Shown one piece after another: positions 12,533 to 13,683 of a DNA stretch of 13,683 nt (its first letter is position 1; the number at the start of each line of letters is the position of its first letter). Origin of the DNA: Bog-756 sp036513075. Lineage in GTDB: Bacteria; Actinomycetota; Acidimicrobiia; Acidimicrobiales; RAAP-2. The DNA is taken from positions 1 through 13,683 of the forward strand of contig DATBZS010000079.1 in the NCBI GenBank assembly GCA_036513075.1, in the 5' to 3' direction. The position numbers were made by a program, and so were the translations under genes. Under the pieces are notes generated by a model that had not been told where the DNA came from, made no database searches, and saw only the letters and a list, made by a program, of their open reading frames with translations.

Positions 12533-13194
12533 CCGACCAGGGATGCATCCGCTGGCAGGGCGAACTCGCCATGCAGTCGCTCGGCAAACTCGAGCCCGAG
12601 GTCGCCATCGGCCTCCAGGCCCACCTCGACGGTTGCACCGACTGCCGGGCCGAAGCGGCAGAGCTGGCGCCGTTGGCTGGTGCGCTGAGTGCCGCCTCCC
12701 TCGACGCCGTCGACGACCCCGGGGCTGACCGGGTCCCGCCTCAGCTCCAGGAGTCCGTCCTCGGCCTGCTCGAGGCAGAGGCCGACCACGAACGCCGCCG
12801 CAGCCGCCGTCGGGTCGGTGTCGTGGCCACGGCGACCGCCGGCATCGCCGGGATCGCCGCGGCGATCGTCCTCGTCGTGTCCGCGGCCTCGCCGCTGCCG
12901 CCCGGGCGGTTCGTCGCACTCACCGGTCGCCCGGGTACGGTCGCCACCATGACCCTGCGTCCGTCGACCTCGGGCACCGTCGTGCTGCTCCGTGAGCACG
13001 GCCAGCCCCTGGGCCAGGACTTCGTGGTCACCATGAAGTCGTCCTCGGGCACCTGGTGGCAGGCCGGCAGCTATCACACGTCGGGAGCAAACGTGCGGGC
13101 CCAACTGACGTGCGCCGTCCCACCGTCGGCCATCACCGAGGTCTGGGTCCGGGACAGCTCCGGTACGACGGTCCTCAGCGGCTACGTGCACTGA
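12529..13194 (+). CDS. Zinc-type membrane anti-sigma factor
   Basis: A 221-aa single-pass membrane protein expected to bind and silence the adjacent ECF sigma factor. The cytoplasmic N-terminus carries the HxxxCxxC zinc anti-sigma motif (His32, Cys36, Cys39), with an upstream Cys6 as a possible further ligand. A charged linker with RRRSRRR (about 89-95) precedes one membrane helix (about 97-119), which the positive-inside rule places with the N-terminus in the cytoplasm. The external part (about 120-221) is Ser/Thr/Gly/Val-rich and strand-like, with several Trp residues, and resembles the C-terminal domain of RskA-type anti-sigma factors, though that match is tentative. The ATG at 12529 overlaps the sigma stop. 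A GTG at 12520 is possible but would need a longer overlap. Release of the sigma probably involves proteolysis; no protease gene is in the window. Confidence 0.88.
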   Translation: MTDQGCIRWQGELAMQSLGKLEPEVAIGLQAHLDGCTDCRAEAAELAPLAGALSAASLDAVDDPGADRVPPQLQESVLGLLEAEADHERRRSRRRVGVVATATAGIAGIAAAIVLVVSAASPLPPGRFVALTGRPGTVATMTLRPSTSGTVVLLREHGQPLGQDFVVTMKSSSGTWWQAGSYHTSGANVRAQLTCAVPPSAITEVWVRDSSGTTVLSGYVH

Positions 13195-13215
13195 TCCCAC
13201 CGGATCTACGGATTC

Positions 13216-13232
13216 GGGACACTGCGGGTCCC
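13216..13232. terminator. Possible weak bidirectional hairpin between convergent genes
   Basis: GGGAC (13216-13220) can pair with GTCCC (13228-13232) across a 7-base loop in the 46-bp gap between the anti-sigma stop and the stop of the convergent zinc-finger gene. The position suits a shared terminator, but the stem is short and there is no T run on either side. Confidence 0.3.
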
Positions 13233-13240
13233 TGACCGAT

Positions 13241-13645
13241 TCAGGCGCCCTCGACCACCAGTATCCCGGTGCCGCACGATCTGCACTCGCGCACCAGCGG
13301 CTGGGCCGCCAGGTCGGTGTCGTCGATCGGGGAACCGCAGGTCTCACACCGCCCGTAGGTGCCGTCGTCCAGACGGGCCAGGGCCCGCTCCACCTCGTCG
13401 AGGAGCCCGTCCACTGCGTCTACCGCCGCGCGGTGGGCCTCCTCCTCACCGGCCACGCCGGCGTCGGCGTCGGGAATGGCCTCTCCTTCACCATCGGCAC
13501 CGGCGGCGGACCTGGTCCCGTTGACTGGCTCAGTCGCTGGGACCCCCGTGCCGTCCGGCGCTGCCATCCCGTCCTGGGGAGCGCTGCTGTCCAGAGGTTC
13601 GGTGGCTGCCCCGCCCGTGCCAATGTGCCCATCGTCGACGGACAT
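13241..13645 (-). CDS. TraR/DksA-type C4 zinc-finger protein
   Basis: Small protein (134 aa as given) of the DksA/TraR zinc-finger group. The C-terminal zinc finger is complete: Cys100, Cys103, Cys121 and Cys124 in YGRCETCGSPID and RECRSCG. Before it lies a helix (about 68-93, EAHRAAVDAVDGLLDEVERALARLDDG) that resembles the end of the DksA coiled coil. The first 65 residues are Gly/Ala/Asp/Glu-rich and probably disordered. Only a short coiled coil is present, so a DksA-like role on RNA polymerase with ppGpp cannot be assumed; short actinobacterial members are mostly uncharacterised. The ATG at 13645 is the first in-frame start seen, but the frame stays open to the window edge, so the true start may lie further out. 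It is convergent with the anti-sigma gene. Confidence 0.82.
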   Translation of the reverse strand: MSVDDGHIGTGGAATEPLDSSAPQDGMAAPDGTGVPATEPVNGTRSAAGADGEGEAIPDADAGVAGEEEAHRAAVDAVDGLLDEVERALARLDDGTYGRCETCGSPIDDTDLAAQPLVRECRSCGTGILVVEGA

Positions 13646-13683
13646 CTCGTCGGCGCCTCTGTCGTTACCCTGCTCATCGTTCC

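Noticed and set aside
11777..12919. Upstream in-frame extension of the GGDEF-EAL gene to 1036 codons
   Set aside because: The added part is Arg/Pro/Gly-rich, runs antisense to the sigma and anti-sigma genes and has no domain; the membrane helix near 11740 marks the true N-terminus.
1..13683. CRISPR array, tRNA, rRNA, insertion sequence or prophage
   Set aside because: No regularly spaced repeats, no cloverleaf-like or rRNA sequence, and no transposase or integrase motif was seen on either strand.

Overview
The window is high-GC DNA (roughly 70 %) packed with actinobacterial genes. Gene content (mycothiol glycosyltransferase MshA, Rex beside hemA-hemC, nickel superoxide dismutase with its maturation protease, an RsiG-like anti-sigma factor) points to an actinobacterium. 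The divergent sequences suggest a deep-branching class such as Acidimicrobiia, but that placement is inference. From memory, the order mshA, ybjN-like, proC, hemA, hemC, cobA/hemD resembles the mycobacterial Rv0486-Rv0511 neighbourhood in condensed form.

Layout. Positions 98-5831 (minus strand) carry, in transcription order, proC, rex, hemA, hemC, cobA and hemD. These are proline synthesis, an NADH/NAD+-sensing repressor, and tetrapyrrole synthesis from glutamyl-tRNA to uroporphyrinogen III with a branch to sirohaem/cobalamin. Positions 5900-9177 (minus strand) carry a tightly stacked cluster: sodX (Ni-SOD maturation protease), an RsiG-like anti-sigma gene, an XRE regulator, mshA and a YbjN-domain gene. 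Three of its four junctions overlap by about 4 bp. Divergent from sodX is sodN (9288-9704), followed by a strong hairpin terminator. Positions 9809-11776 (minus strand) encode a membrane-bound GGDEF-EAL protein. Divergent from it is an ECF sigma factor / zinc anti-sigma pair (12002-13194). The right edge holds a minus-strand DksA/TraR-type zinc-finger gene that may continue beyond the window.

How they fit. The region is dominated by redox and signalling functions: Rex, Ni-SOD, mycothiol and haem for redox balance; an RsiG-like protein (a c-di-GMP-dependent anti-sigma family) about 1.1 kb from a c-di-GMP synthesis/breakdown enzyme. The most notable observation is that the RsiG-like protein carries two copies of the c-di-GMP-binding signature E(X)3S(X)2R(X)3Q(X)3D, one perfect and one with Q changed to H, in an operon with Ni-SOD maturation and mycothiol genes. 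Its expected WhiG-type sigma partner is not in the window. No CRISPR array, tRNA, rRNA or mobile element was found.
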